From Acinetobacter sp. ANC 7912 (GTDB lineage: Bacteria > Pseudomonadota > Gammaproteobacteria > Pseudomonadales > Moraxellaceae): 64,000 nt of DNA. The position numbers and the translations under genes were made by a program. A model generated the notes under the pieces. The model had not been told where the DNA came from. It made no database searches and worked only from the letters and a program-made list of their open reading frames with translations. Shown in pieces: positions 1 through 7,413 of the stretch. Each line of letters starts with the position of its first letter. Position 1 is the stretch's first letter. The stretch is from NCBI RefSeq assembly GCF_039862785.1, contig NZ_CP156795.1:2108001-2172000 (forward strand). Reading direction: 5' to 3'.

Positions 1-33
1 CCAGAAGAAGATTTATCACGCTTCCAGTCATAA
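1..33 (+). CDS. 3' end of an unidentified gene (partial)
   Basis: The first 33 bases read in frame as P-E-E-D-L-S-R-F-Q-S followed by TAA, and a Rho-independent terminator starts about 20 bases later. This is what the end of a gene cut by the window edge would look like. Ten residues are too few to name the product, so the identity is left open; the reading frame itself is inferred from the stop-plus-terminator arrangement. Confidence 0.45.
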   Translation, partial: PEEDLSRFQS

Positions 34-51
34 GACTTACAGGAAGTGCAC

Positions 52-84
52 AAAAAAGGCTGCCCACACGCAGCCTTTTTTATT
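52..84 (+). terminator. Rho-independent terminator
   Basis: A hairpin with arms AAAAAGGCTGC and GCAGCCTTTTT around a short CCACAC loop is followed by further T residues. It closes the gene entering from the left edge and separates it from the aminotransferase gene. Confidence 0.85.
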
Positions 85-287
85 TTATATTTCACATATA
101 GTGCGAAGAATAGGTGTTGCCTGCATCTCTTGGGTTCTTCAACTTCAATATCGAAGTTCAAGATGATTTTCGGGCATTAAAACACTTTTTCCGTCAAATT
201 TTCGCAATTCTTTTTCCCAAGGTGCACCAATTTGGGCTAAGATATTGTGATTTTTATTTTTTAATCCCTATAAGAAGGAATACTGCC

Positions 288-1514
288 GTGGACGTACGTC
301 TCTCTGATCGTGTCAATAGCATCAAACCGTCCCCTACACTTGCTGTTACCAACAAGGCTGCTGAACTGAAAGCTGCTGGTAAAAACGTAATTGGTTTAGG
401 CGCAGGTGAACCGGATTTCGATACCCCACAACACATCAAAGATGCAGCAATTGCAGCGATTAACAATGGTTTCACCAAATATACAGCTGTTGACGGTACG
501 CCAGGTCTTAAAAAAGCAATCATTGCTAAATTAAAACGCGACAACAACCTTGAATACGCGCCAAATCAAATCCTGGTTTCTTGCGGTGGTAAACAATCAT
601 TCTTTAACTTGGCACTTGCTTTGTTAAACAAAGGCGATGAAGTGATCATCCCTGCACCATACTGGGTAAGCTACCCTGACATGGTGATCATCGCTGAAGG
701 TACTCCAGTGATCGTGAAATGTGGTGAAGAACAACGTTTCAAAATCACTCCTGCTCAATTAGAAGCTGCAATCACTGACAAAACTCGTTTAGTGGTTCTG
801 AACAGCCCTTCTAACCCTACAGGCATGATCTACACTAAAGCTGAATTAGAAGCTTTAGCTGAAGTACTTCGTAAATACCCTAACGTAATGGTTGCGTCTG
901 ACGACATGTACGAACCAATCCGTTGGGACGATGAGTTCTACAACATCGCAACTGTTGCACCAGACCTTTACGACCGCGTAATCGTACTGAACGGTGTATC
1001 TAAAGCTTATGCAATGACTGGCTGGCGTATCGGCTACGCAGCGGGCCCTGCTAAACTGATCGGTGCGATGAAAAAAATCCAGTCTCAATCAACTTCAAAC
1101 CCAACTTCTATTTCACAAGTTGCTGCTGAAGCTGCATTGAATGGTCCTCAAGACGTACTGAAACCTATGGTTGAAGCGTTCAAACGTCGTCACGACTTAG
1201 TTGTGAATGGTTTAAATGACATCAAAGGTATTACTTGCCTGCCTGCTGACGGTGCATTCTATGCATACGCAAACATCAAACCACTCATCCGTGCGAAAGG
1301 TCTGAACTCTTGCACAGAATTCGCTGCTTGGTTACTGGAAGAAACTGGTGTTGCAGTGGTTCCTGGTGATGCATTCGGTCTAGGTGGTTACATGCGTATT
1401 TCTTATGCAACTGCTGATGAAGTACTTGTAGATGCGCTTGCACGTATCAAAAAAGCTGCTGATTCAATCGAAGGCGTAGATGCTGCGATTGCTTCTATCG
1501 AAGCTGCTAAATAA
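288..1514 (+). CDS. Class I (I-gamma) PLP-dependent aminotransferase, probable aspartate aminotransferase
   Basis: 408-residue cytoplasmic aminotransferase that moves amino groups between amino acids and 2-oxo acids, most likely aspartate and 2-oxoglutarate. Visible features are the N-terminal GAGEPDFDTP segment of subgroup I-gamma enzymes, the SPSNPTG motif, and SKAYAMTGWRIGY, in which Lys239 should form the Schiff base with PLP. The open frame extends upstream to 114, but those residues do not look like the family. GTG at 288 is preferred because AAGAAGGAA ends seven bases before it and MDVRLSDRVNSIKPS is a normal start for this group. It appears to be a single-gene unit between two terminators. 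The family is often annotated aspC or aatA; I do not assign a symbol because substrate choice (aspartate, aromatic or prephenate) is not readable here. Confidence 0.93.
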   Translation: MDVRLSDRVNSIKPSPTLAVTNKAAELKAAGKNVIGLGAGEPDFDTPQHIKDAAIAAINNGFTKYTAVDGTPGLKKAIIAKLKRDNNLEYAPNQILVSCGGKQSFFNLALALLNKGDEVIIPAPYWVSYPDMVIIAEGTPVIVKCGEEQRFKITPAQLEAAITDKTRLVVLNSPSNPTGMIYTKAELEALAEVLRKYPNVMVASDDMYEPIRWDDEFYNIATVAPDLYDRVIVLNGVSKAYAMTGWRIGYAAGPAKLIGAMKKIQSQSTSNPTSISQVAAEAALNGPQDVLKPMVEAFKRRHDLVVNGLNDIKGITCLPADGAFYAYANIKPLIRAKGLNSCTEFAAWLLEETGVAVVPGDAFGLGGYMRISYATADEVLVDALARIKKAADSIEGVDAAIASIEAAK

Positions 1515-1540
1515 TTAAAGACTTTCTACGTTTTTAATTG

Positions 1541-1567
1541 AAAAACCCGCGGTATTCGCGGGTTTTT
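1541..1567 (+). terminator. Rho-independent terminator of the aminotransferase gene
   Basis: An 11-bp perfect stem (AAAAACCCGCG / CGCGGGTTTTT) encloses a GTATT loop, 26 bases after the stop codon. The A-tract on the left arm means it could also act on transcripts arriving from the minus strand. Confidence 0.92.
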
Positions 1568-1632
1568 CTTTTGCTTGTTTTTAAATGATTCGCATACTTT
1601 TTTTCTTACTTGTGGACTTTCAAAATTAAAGT

Positions 1633-2043
1633 TCATTCTTTATCAGCATTAAACATTTCAATCACTTCTGCTTCAGTCATTTTCTTGGTCTGATTATTAA
1701 ATGCATAAAATGTTGGCTTACTATCAATATAGATCTCGAGATTTAAATTCAGATCTTCCGGCAGCTCATCCAAAGTAAATACATTGATATTGGCAAATGA
1801 ATGGTCTTTGGTTCGCCAGAACAGCATAGTGCCACAGGCATTGCAAAAGCCGCGCTCTGCCCACTCGGAAGAGCTATATACACTCAAATACTGCTGCTCT
1901 GTAAAATCCATCTTTTCGATATCAATCGACAATAAAGGTCCACTAGTCTGGCGACGGCACATGGAACAATGGCACGCAGCGACTTCATGGTTCTTAAGCT
2001 CTACTTCAAATTGTGTTGCTCCGCATAAACATCTTGCTTTCAT
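1633..2043 (-). CDS. GFA / Mss4-like zinc-binding family protein
   Basis: 136-residue protein of the glutathione-dependent formaldehyde-activating enzyme (GFA) fold. The zinc ligands are seen as C5-x-C7 at the N-terminus, C24-x-C26-x2-C29 (CHCSMC) and C67-x2-C70 (CNAC), the full set expected for the family's structural and catalytic zinc sites. Most members of this large family have no proven substrate; formaldehyde activation with glutathione was assigned only to the founding member, so the function here is open. The gene stands alone, divergent from the thioesterase gene at 2191. No signal peptide is present, so it is cytoplasmic. Confidence 0.85.
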   Translation of the reverse strand: MKARCLCGATQFEVELKNHEVAACHCSMCRRQTSGPLLSIDIEKMDFTEQQYLSVYSSSEWAERGFCNACGTMLFWRTKDHSFANINVFTLDELPEDLNLNLEIYIDSKPTFYAFNNQTKKMTEAEVIEMFNADKE

Positions 2044-2190
2044 GATTATTCCTTACGAAGGTTATTCTTTTTGTTTTAACCATAAATCTATAGTTCATTC
2101 CACTTCGATCCGATATGTTTAGATTGCTGATTGTTTATTCACTCTCAAAATTAAGTTCTATTTAAGAGATCAAAATAATAAGGACAGCCC

Positions 2191-2625
2191 ATGAATATCC
2201 AAAATCTTTCCGGTCTGGAAATTATGCTAGAGATGTGCGACGGCAATATTCCAATGCCGACGATGGCCACTACAATTCCCATGACTGCGCACTCAGTCGA
2301 AGCTGGACAGGTCATCTTCTTAGTTCAAGCGGATGAACATCATCTCAACCCCATGGGTGGCGTGCATGGCGGTTTTGCTGCGACTGCACTAGATTCTGTT
2401 ACTGGCTGTGCCGTATTTTCCATGCTAGAAGCAGGTGTCAGTTACACTACCATCGACCTGAATGTAAAGATGTGCCGTCCTGTTCCGATGTATAAAGAAC
2501 TGAAAGCCATTGGCAAGACCATCAATATCAGCAAGAGCTTAGGCATTGCAGAAGGTCATCTCATAGATGCAGATGGAAAGCTCTACGCCTATGCCACAGC
2601 GACCTGCATGATCTTTCGTCCTTAA
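2191..2625 (+). CDS. PaaI-like acyl-CoA thioesterase (hotdog fold)
   Basis: 144-residue single-domain hotdog protein. The segment HHLNPMGGVHGGFAATALD (about residues 50-68) matches the HGG...D active-site region of PaaI/YdiI-type thioesterases, and the closing strand TATCMIFRP is typical. Such enzymes hydrolyse acyl- or aryl-CoA thioesters in the cytoplasm; the actual acyl group cannot be told from sequence. AAGGA lies a few bases before the ATG. The gene is transcribed toward, and nearly meets, the convergent unknown gene ending at 2632. No terminator hairpin is evident in the six-base gap. Confidence 0.85.
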   Translation: MNIQNLSGLEIMLEMCDGNIPMPTMATTIPMTAHSVEAGQVIFLVQADEHHLNPMGGVHGGFAATALDSVTGCAVFSMLEAGVSYTTIDLNVKMCRPVPMYKELKAIGKTINISKSLGIAEGHLIDADGKLYAYATATCMIFRP

Positions 2626-2631
2626 AGTTGC

Positions 2632-3093
2632 TTAACCTGCTTTCTTTAAAGCCTTAATCAGCTGGTTTTGATTCAAGCAAAGATCACGCTGACTACCTTT
2701 ATGGAAACAGTAGTATTTCAGGGCACTATCCAGTTCAACTGATAACATTTTTCCTTCAGAGATTGACCAGACTTTGCAACGGTTAGAACCGGACAACGCA
2801 CTACCTGCTAGCTGAAATAAGTACACATCATTTTCACGTTTCAAAGGGAATTTACGACCATCATCAGGATGCTCAGCTCGCAGACGACATTCTTCATTGA
2901 TCAGCCATTTCTCACTAAACCACAACTGCAATAAATCACCGAGGAACAAGTCCTGACGACCAAAAGGCCAAACATTGATATAAGTCCCTTCCACAGGCGT
3001 ATGGTATTGTTCAGGATTGGAAATAATTAACAGATAGTTTTCTTGGTAGAAATCAAGATTTGTAAAAATTTGAGGGATAGTGAGCGTATTCAT
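2632..3093 (-). CDS. Hypothetical protein
   Basis: 153-residue protein I do not recognise. The open frame extends to 3129, but the ATG at 3093 (MNTLTIPQIFTN) has GGAG six to seven bases upstream and is preferred. No signal peptide, membrane segment or known catalytic motif is visible. It is rich in aromatic residues, with two Trp-containing stretches (INVWPFGRQD and LQLWFSEKW), and four cysteines are scattered in it. It lies in the space between a thioesterase gene and tRNA-Asn and is probably monocistronic. I have only a vague memory of similar uncharacterised proteins in Acinetobacter. Confidence 0.7.
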   Translation of the reverse strand: MNTLTIPQIFTNLDFYQENYLLIISNPEQYHTPVEGTYINVWPFGRQDLFLGDLLQLWFSEKWLINEECRLRAEHPDDGRKFPLKRENDVYLFQLAGSALSGSNRCKVWSISEGKMLSVELDSALKYYCFHKGSQRDLCLNQNQLIKALKKAG

Positions 3094-3290
3094 TCGCTTT
3101 CTCCGATTTAGCCATTTTTGTGCTGGCAAGTTGGTTTAAATCCACACTGTTTGACCATCTGGTCAAACGACTTTCTGTTTTCAATCTAGCAACTCAAATA
3201 AATGCTGACAAGCATTTTTTAGGATTTTCAGCTGATTGTTTAAATTAAAATCAGACACACCCGATTTCGTATAAATCTGCAAGTTTTTGC

Positions 3291-3318
3291 TTGACCCTCG
3301 TCAAAATCTCTCTATAAT
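3291..3318 (+). promoter_or_regulatory. Sigma-70 promoter of tRNA-Asn
   Basis: TTGACC (3291-3296) and TATAAT (3313-3318) are separated by 16 bases, and the mature tRNA begins 12 bases after the -10 box. This is a near-consensus strong promoter, as expected for a stable RNA gene. Confidence 0.85.
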
Positions 3319-3329
3319 CGCATTCAGAT

Positions 3330-3405
3330 TCTCCCATAGCTCAGTCGGTAGAGCGACGGACTGTTAATCCGCAGGTCCCTGGTTCGAGCCCAGGTGGGAG
3401 AGCCA
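3330..3405 (+). tRNA. tRNA-Asn (anticodon GTT)
   Basis: 76-nt cloverleaf with acceptor arms TCTCCCA and TGGGAGA, D-stem GAGC, anticodon stem ACGGA/TCCGC-type pairing with GTT at 3363-3365, T-arm CCTGG-TTCGAGC-CCAGG, and a genome-encoded GCCA end. The body is almost identical to the Escherichia coli tRNA-Asn as I remember it. Confidence 0.97.
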
Positions 3406-3413
3406 AATTCAAG

Positions 3414-3443
3414 AAAGCCCGCAGCATTAAAGCGGGCTTTTTT
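3414..3443 (+). terminator. Terminator of tRNA-Asn
   Basis: AAAGCCCGC pairs with GCGGGCTTT around an AGCATTAAA-type loop and runs into six T residues, nine bases after the CCA end. The remaining sequence up to the IS at 3649 holds no gene that I can see. Confidence 0.9.
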
Positions 3444-3636
3444 ATTGGCTAAATTTCATAATTTAAATCACCCTATTTGTCACCTTCCAAGAAAAACTAA
3501 CCAACCAATTTTTCTATTAAAAGACCTATATCTTTTTTAAATTGACTCCCCTGTTCTGTCTTTATGCGAAGCATAAGATTCTAAACTATTAACTTAGGCT
3601 ATTTTTCTATATTAAATTTAAGGCATAAAAAAATCC

Positions 3637-3648
3637 CCCATTACGGAG
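3637..3648. repeat. Left target-site duplication of IS4 copy 1
   Basis: CCCATTACGGAG occurs immediately left of the element and again at 5042-5053 on its right. Counting one more base gives a 13-bp duplication with one mismatch (C at 3636, G at 5041). A 12-13 bp duplication fits the IS4 subgroup of the IS4 family. The sequence is the loop and upper stem of a Rho-independent terminator. Confidence 0.85.
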
Positions 3649-3687
3649 TAATGCCAGTCAGTTAAGCAAATATTAGTAAAATGTAGT

Positions 3688-3719
3688 AAAAATGAGTGTA
3701 TGTAAATACGCTCATTTTT
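3688..3719 (+). promoter_or_regulatory. Fold-back hairpin before the IS4 transposase start
   Basis: AAAAATGAGTGTAT (3688-3701) pairs with ATACGCTCATTTTT (3706-3719) over 14 positions with a single G-U pair and a GTAA loop. The transposase ATG follows at 3723. A transcript entering from outside would contain both arms, whereas one starting inside the element would lack the left arm. This resembles the fold-back inhibition known for IS10 and IS50; the role here is inferred. Confidence 0.7.
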
Positions 3720-3722
3720 TTT

Positions 3723-5027
3723 ATGACTTTATCTGAAAATTTAGATTGCACCCTTCAACATTCTTTACCTTCACTTAGCCATTTTAGTGAATTTATTGAT
3801 TTCAACTGGATTGAGGAAAGTCTGAATCAAACAGGTAAGGCATCAATTAGAAGAAGGAAGTTACCCGCTGAACATGTGGTATGGCTTGTCATTGGACTCG
3901 CTTTATTTCGAAATCAACCTATCGGATATGTCGTAGAACAACTAAAACTTGTATTTGGTACAACAGAATATTGTGTTCCTAGCGCAGTAGTACAAGCACG
4001 ACAACGTTTAGGATCAGAACCTTTAAATGCGCTATTTTCTTTACTTAGCCAAGCCTGGTTTGAAGAATCTCAGCAGCAATACTCAAACTTTCACGGTCTG
4101 AGTGTGTGCGCTGTTGATGGTGTTGTTTGGTCTATGCCTTATACAGATGAGAATTTTGCACACTTTGGTTCATCTAAAGGAAAAACTGCTGATGCTCCTT
4201 ATCCACAAGTGAGAGCAACCTGCTTAGTAAATACCGCGACCCATGAAATTATAGATGCTCAAATAGGCAGTATGGATCAAGGTGAACTCACACTGGCAAG
4301 CCAATTATCTCCTTGTTCACACAGTATTACCCTATTTGATCGAGCCTATTTCTCTGCAGATTTTCTCATCGGGTGGCAAAAACGTGCAGAAGAAAGTCAT
4401 TGGCTTATGCGTGCAAAAGATAATTTACGGTATGAGATTGTGGAGCGTAATTCGCAACATGACTTTCATATTAGAATGCCGATATCAACAAGAGCTAAAA
4501 AACTTAATCCAGCCTTAGGAGATTATTGGGAAGCACGTCTCATTGAGGTTGAGCAGGCAGGTAAGATTAGACGTTATATCACTTCACTAATAGATTCAAA
4601 GAGATATCCATTATTAGCTTTAGCAAAACTCTATGCCCAGCGTTGGGAAATAGAAATGTGTTACCGAGAAATCAAGAGTAACTTACAGGAAGGGAAGCAT
4701 TTAAGGAGTAAACAACCTACCTTGATTTATCAAGAGTTATGGGGAGTCTTTATTGCCTATAATATTCTAAGAAGACAAATGAAATATATGGCTCAACGTG
4801 CAAAAGTCAGTCCTTTGAGAATGAGCTTTCATATTACCTCTATTGCTATCCTTAACCTATTGAAGTTTGATTCTTTGGCTTCCGCAGGCAATTTGCCTAA
4901 ACATCTAGAAAGTTTAATGGAAAAATCTAAAAGGTATGTTTTACCGAAAAAAAGAAGTAGAAACTACCCACGAGTTGTGAAAGGGAAACCACAGAAATAC
5001 CCAAAAAAATGCCAGTCAATCTCTTAA
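3723..5027 (+). CDS. IS4-family DDE transposase
   Basis: 434-residue transposase with an RNase H-like DDE core. First Asp in VCAVDGVVWSMPYTDEN, second in TLFDRAYFSADFL, and the third acidic residue in YAQRWEIEMCYREIK, which fits the IS4 signature Y-x2-R-x3-E-x6-K exactly. The C-terminus is Lys/Arg rich. A GTG at 3696 would add nine residues but lies inside the hairpin, so ATG 3723 is chosen. No Shine-Dalgarno sequence is evident, so translation is probably weak. The stop codon lies in the loop of the terminator at the element's right end. The gene is intact and convergent with miaE. Confidence 0.93.
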   Translation: MTLSENLDCTLQHSLPSLSHFSEFIDFNWIEESLNQTGKASIRRRKLPAEHVVWLVIGLALFRNQPIGYVVEQLKLVFGTTEYCVPSAVVQARQRLGSEPLNALFSLLSQAWFEESQQQYSNFHGLSVCAVDGVVWSMPYTDENFAHFGSSKGKTADAPYPQVRATCLVNTATHEIIDAQIGSMDQGELTLASQLSPCSHSITLFDRAYFSADFLIGWQKRAEESHWLMRAKDNLRYEIVERNSQHDFHIRMPISTRAKKLNPALGDYWEARLIEVEQAGKIRRYITSLIDSKRYPLLALAKLYAQRWEIEMCYREIKSNLQEGKHLRSKQPTLIYQELWGVFIAYNILRRQMKYMAQRAKVSPLRMSFHITSIAILNLLKFDSLASAGNLPKHLESLMEKSKRYVLPKKRSRNYPRVVKGKPQKYPKKCQSIS

Positions 5028-5039
5028 CTGACTGGCATT
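5003..5039 (-). terminator. IS4 right-end terminator facing the miaE operon
   Basis: Read on the minus strand, AATGCCAGTCA pairs with TGACTGGCATT over 11 bp (5029-5039 with 5008-5018) and is followed by seven T residues. One arm is the outer terminal repeat itself. It would stop transcripts leaving miaE, replacing the terminator the insertion split. Confidence 0.8.
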
Positions 5040-5041
5040 AG

Positions 5042-5063
5042 CCCATTACGGAGGATTTTTTAA
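5042..5063 (-). terminator. Remnant half of the original miaE-operon terminator plus target-site duplication
   Basis: CCCATTACGGAG (5042-5053) repeats the left flank of the IS and runs into GGATTTTTT. On the minus strand this is the A-tract, left arm and loop of a hairpin whose other arm now lies left of the element at about 3631-3640. Rejoined, the stem has about 12 pairs. Confidence 0.8.
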
Positions 5064-5071
5064 AGTGATTT

Positions 5072-5725
5072 TTAAGCCGCTTGGGCTGGCACACCACTAT
5101 GGAAACGGAAAGTATCATCCAGACTTAAAATCAGGTTCTTTTCCACTTCACGGATATGATTAATACGATCCTGAATATCCTCTTCCGGATTTTTTAGTTT
5201 CGCTGTTTTAGCTACATCCAGCGCCAAGGCCAGATAGTCTTCATAATGGCGAGATTCAGACTTGAGTAGATAACGGTAGTAACGTCCTAGTTCCTCATCA
5301 ACCAATGGTGCAAGCGAATAGAAACGCTCACAGGAGCGTGCTTCTACAAATGCACCAATCACCAGCACATCAATCAGTGCTTCTGGTTCATAAGTCCGGA
5401 TTTCCTTACGCAACCCGCCTGCATAACGCCCTGCACTCAGACCAATCCATTTCTGGCCACGCTTGTTCATGAATTCTAGCACCTGCTCATAATGCAGCAT
5501 TTCTTCACGGACCAGCTGTGCCAGTTTGACCTGTAAATCGGTAAAGAAGCTGTAACGGAACATGAGGTTCATCGCGGTGCCGGCTGCTTTCTTTTCGCAG
5601 TTGGCATGATCCTGCATCAGGATATCCAGATTCTGTAGAGCTTCATCCAGCCATGCTTTCGGTGTTTCACAACCCAGGAAGCCAATAACTGGCTTCATAA
5701 GCTCATCATAATCAATATTTGACAT
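5072..5725 (-). CDS. miaE: tRNA-(ms2io6A)-hydroxylase MiaE
   Basis: 217-residue ferritin-like di-iron enzyme that hydroxylates the isopentenyl group of ms2i6A37 in tRNAs reading UNN codons. Iron ligands are visible as E44 (CEKKA), E75-x2-H78 (EEMLH), E128 (VEARSCERF) and E157-x2-H160 (ESRHY), the standard helical arrangement. It is the last gene of the lepA-to-miaE operon, 15 bases after pdxJ. Its natural terminator is split by the IS4-family insertion 30 bases downstream. The family assignment is firm. Confidence 0.94.
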   Translation of the reverse strand: MSNIDYDELMKPVIGFLGCETPKAWLDEALQNLDILMQDHANCEKKAAGTAMNLMFRYSFFTDLQVKLAQLVREEMLHYEQVLEFMNKRGQKWIGLSAGRYAGGLRKEIRTYEPEALIDVLVIGAFVEARSCERFYSLAPLVDEELGRYYRYLLKSESRHYEDYLALALDVAKTAKLKNPEEDIQDRINHIREVEKNLILSLDDTFRFHSGVPAQAA

Positions 5726-5740
5726 ATGTTTCTTGCAATC

Positions 5741-6466
5741 TTAACGCGCAGCTTTAATTGCAGCTTTCATCTGTTGAACTGCTTGTGCTAGACCAACGAA
5801 GACAGCATCTGCAATAATCGAGTGACCAATGTTTAATTCATGAATTTGAGGGATCGCAGCAATTGAAGTGACATTCTCCAGATTCAGACCATGACCCGCA
5901 TTCACCACCAACCCTTTCGATGCTGCATATTCAGCACCTTTGATAATGCGTTCCAGCTCTGCCTGCTGTGCTTCAGGTGTTTCTGCATCCGCATAAGCAC
6001 CTGTGTGCAGCTCAATGGTAGGTGCACCACAAGCCACTGCAGCATTAATCTGGGCAATGTCTGCATCAATAAATAGCGATACATCGCAGCCAATCGCAGT
6101 CAGTTCTTGAGTGGCTTTTTTGACATCTTCAAAATGCCCCACAACATCCAAGCCACCTTCAGTAGTAACTTCCTGACGCTTTTCAGGCACAAAGCAGACA
6201 TGCTGAGGTTTAATTTCTTTGGCAATGGCAACCATTTCATCAGTTACGGCCATTTCCAGATTCATATGGGTAGTTAATACCGGACGCATACGACGTACAT
6301 CTTCATCCTGAATATGTCGGCGGTCTTCACGCAAATGCAGGGTAATTCCCTCTGCACCGGCCTGCTCACAGATCAATGCAGCATTGACTGGGTCTGGGTA
6401 CGTCGTACCACGTGCTTGTCTTAAAGTTGCGACATGGTCAATATTGACACCAAGTAATGCAGCCAT
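5741..6466 (-). CDS. pdxJ: Pyridoxine 5'-phosphate synthase PdxJ
   Basis: 241-residue TIM-barrel enzyme that condenses 1-deoxyxylulose 5-phosphate with 3-amino-2-oxopropyl phosphate to give pyridoxine phosphate, the last ring-forming step of DXP-dependent vitamin B6 synthesis. It starts with the family hallmark [15 protein letters not shown] and contains [38 protein letters not shown] and the phosphate-binding NAGHGLN and ELNIGHSI segments. AGGAAAATATT precedes the ATG. It follows recO by 13 bases, the same order as in many Gammaproteobacteria. Confidence 0.97.
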   Translation of the reverse strand: MAALLGVNIDHVATLRQARGTTYPDPVNAALICEQAGAEGITLHLREDRRHIQDEDVRRMRPVLTTHMNLEMAVTDEMVAIAKEIKPQHVCFVPEKRQEVTTEGGLDVVGHFEDVKKATQELTAIGCDVSLFIDADIAQINAAVACGAPTIELHTGAYADAETPEAQQAELERIIKGAEYAASKGLVVNAGHGLNLENVTSIAAIPQIHELNIGHSIIADAVFVGLAQAVQQMKAAIKAAR

Positions 6467-6479
6467 AATATTTTCCTAA

Positions 6480-7190
6480 CTACGATTGAGATTGAGAATT
6501 TTGGATCCACAATTGTCGACTTTTCAGTGGTCGGTCACCGAGTAAAGCAGTGATCACCTGTCGATATAGCTTCGTCAGTAATTGTAACTGTTCTGGATTA
6601 AAATCCCTACCATTTTCATAGTGCTGCATTGTTAAAATCTGCTGACCTGACATGGTTGAGCGCAAGGCTTTAGCCGAAGGCATAAAACCTTCATTCAACT
6701 GAAAATAGTAATGTTGCAAGGGATTGATCTGTGCCTGATTGGCATCGACCGAAAAATCCAGTTCATAGCCAAGTTCTTCTAATAAGATATGTTCAAACTG
6801 GCGTAAAACCTGTTTTAAATAGGTATTGGGATTTTCCTGTTCGGAAAGTTTCTGTAAAGCCGTCAGTGTTTCACCATATTTGGCAAAAGTCAGCGGCATC
6901 TGCACTTCAAGTGGACATAGACGCAGTAAAATTTCATTCAGATAAAAACCGGAAAAAAAGGCATCACCAAAGAAGAATATCGGCTGATTGACAATTTCCA
7001 GTTTAGTAAAGTTTTTCAGGTCGGATTTGCCAGACGCCTGCAGGCTGATCGGCTGATATTGCGGTGGTGGAGTTTGTCTGAGTATCCCATCGATACGGCC
7101 GTATTCCCGGGTAAATAAATGCACAATATGACTGCGATCACGATATTTACGGTGATGAATTAAATAGCCATGCAGCACTTCATTACGCAT
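6480..7190 (-). CDS. recO: DNA repair protein RecO
   Basis: 236-residue recombination mediator that helps load RecA on SSB-coated single strands in the RecFOR pathway. The N-terminal OB-fold is recognisable from GYLIHHRKYRDRSHIVHLFTREYGRIDGI, which is split here as GYLIHHRKYRDRS then HIVHLFTREYG. The C-terminal part is helical. The four-cysteine zinc knuckle of many RecO proteins is absent, as is common in Gammaproteobacteria. It lies between a small lipoprotein gene and pdxJ in the same operon. Confidence 0.93.
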   Translation of the reverse strand: MRNEVLHGYLIHHRKYRDRSHIVHLFTREYGRIDGILRQTPPPQYQPISLQASGKSDLKNFTKLEIVNQPIFFFGDAFFSGFYLNEILLRLCPLEVQMPLTFAKYGETLTALQKLSEQENPNTYLKQVLRQFEHILLEELGYELDFSVDANQAQINPLQHYYFQLNEGFMPSAKALRSTMSGQQILTMQHYENGRDFNPEQLQLLTKLYRQVITALLGDRPLKSRQLWIQNSQSQS

Positions 7191-7201
7191 AGGCTGCTGC
7201 T

Positions 7202-7396
7202 TTAATCCTTATTCTTTTTGGATTTTTCATCTTCTTCGTCATCCCCATCTGGAATGACCGCACCCACAACAGCCGCAGTGCCTTTGACTGCGACTTTTGT
7301 GGTTTTATAGGCAACTTTTACAGGAACAGTCACGACTTTATGAATACAGCCCTGCAAGAATAAAACACATGCAGCCACTGCCAAAAATTTCATCAT
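7202..7396 (-). CDS. Small lipoprotein
   Basis: 64-residue protein with an N-terminal signal and lipobox LQGC (Cys17), so the mature form would be a 48-residue lipid-anchored peptide. The middle is Val/Lys rich (KVVTVPVKVAYKTTKVAVKG), followed by an Ala/Val/Gly stretch, and the tail DGDDEEDEKSKKNKD is strongly charged. I remember short lipoproteins of this type (NCBI names one family NF038104) in the same place in other Acinetobacter, but the function is unknown. It sits between era and recO, within the operon. Confidence 0.85.
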   Translation of the reverse strand: MMKFLAVAACVLFLQGCIHKVVTVPVKVAYKTTKVAVKGTAAVVGAVIPDGDDEEDEKSKKNKD

Positions 7397-7413
7397 GATC
7401 CGTTCCTATACAA

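Larger units (their letters stand above)
3649..5040 (+). mobile_element. IS4-family insertion sequence, copy 1 (complete)
   Basis: 1392-bp element bounded by 18-bp perfect terminal inverted repeats, TAATGCCAGTCAGTTAAG at 3649-3666 and its complement at 5023-5040. It encodes one intact transposase. It is flanked by a 12-bp duplication (3637-3648 and 5042-5053). Rejoining the flanks restores a terminator, AAAAAATCC-type arm, short loop and GGATTTTTT arm, at the end of the miaE operon. A second copy begins at 62915 and the translated overlap of the two copies is identical, implying recent transposition. Confidence 0.93.

Noticed and set aside
114..287. N-terminal extension of the aminotransferase, or a small gene before it
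   Set aside because: The translation (PLP-enzyme unlike, Phe-rich) does not fit; GTG 288 has a good ribosome site.
3330..5060. tRNA-Asn as attachment site of an integrated island
   Set aside because: No integrase gene and no repeated tRNA 3' end nearby; the following element is an IS with its own duplication and terminal repeats.
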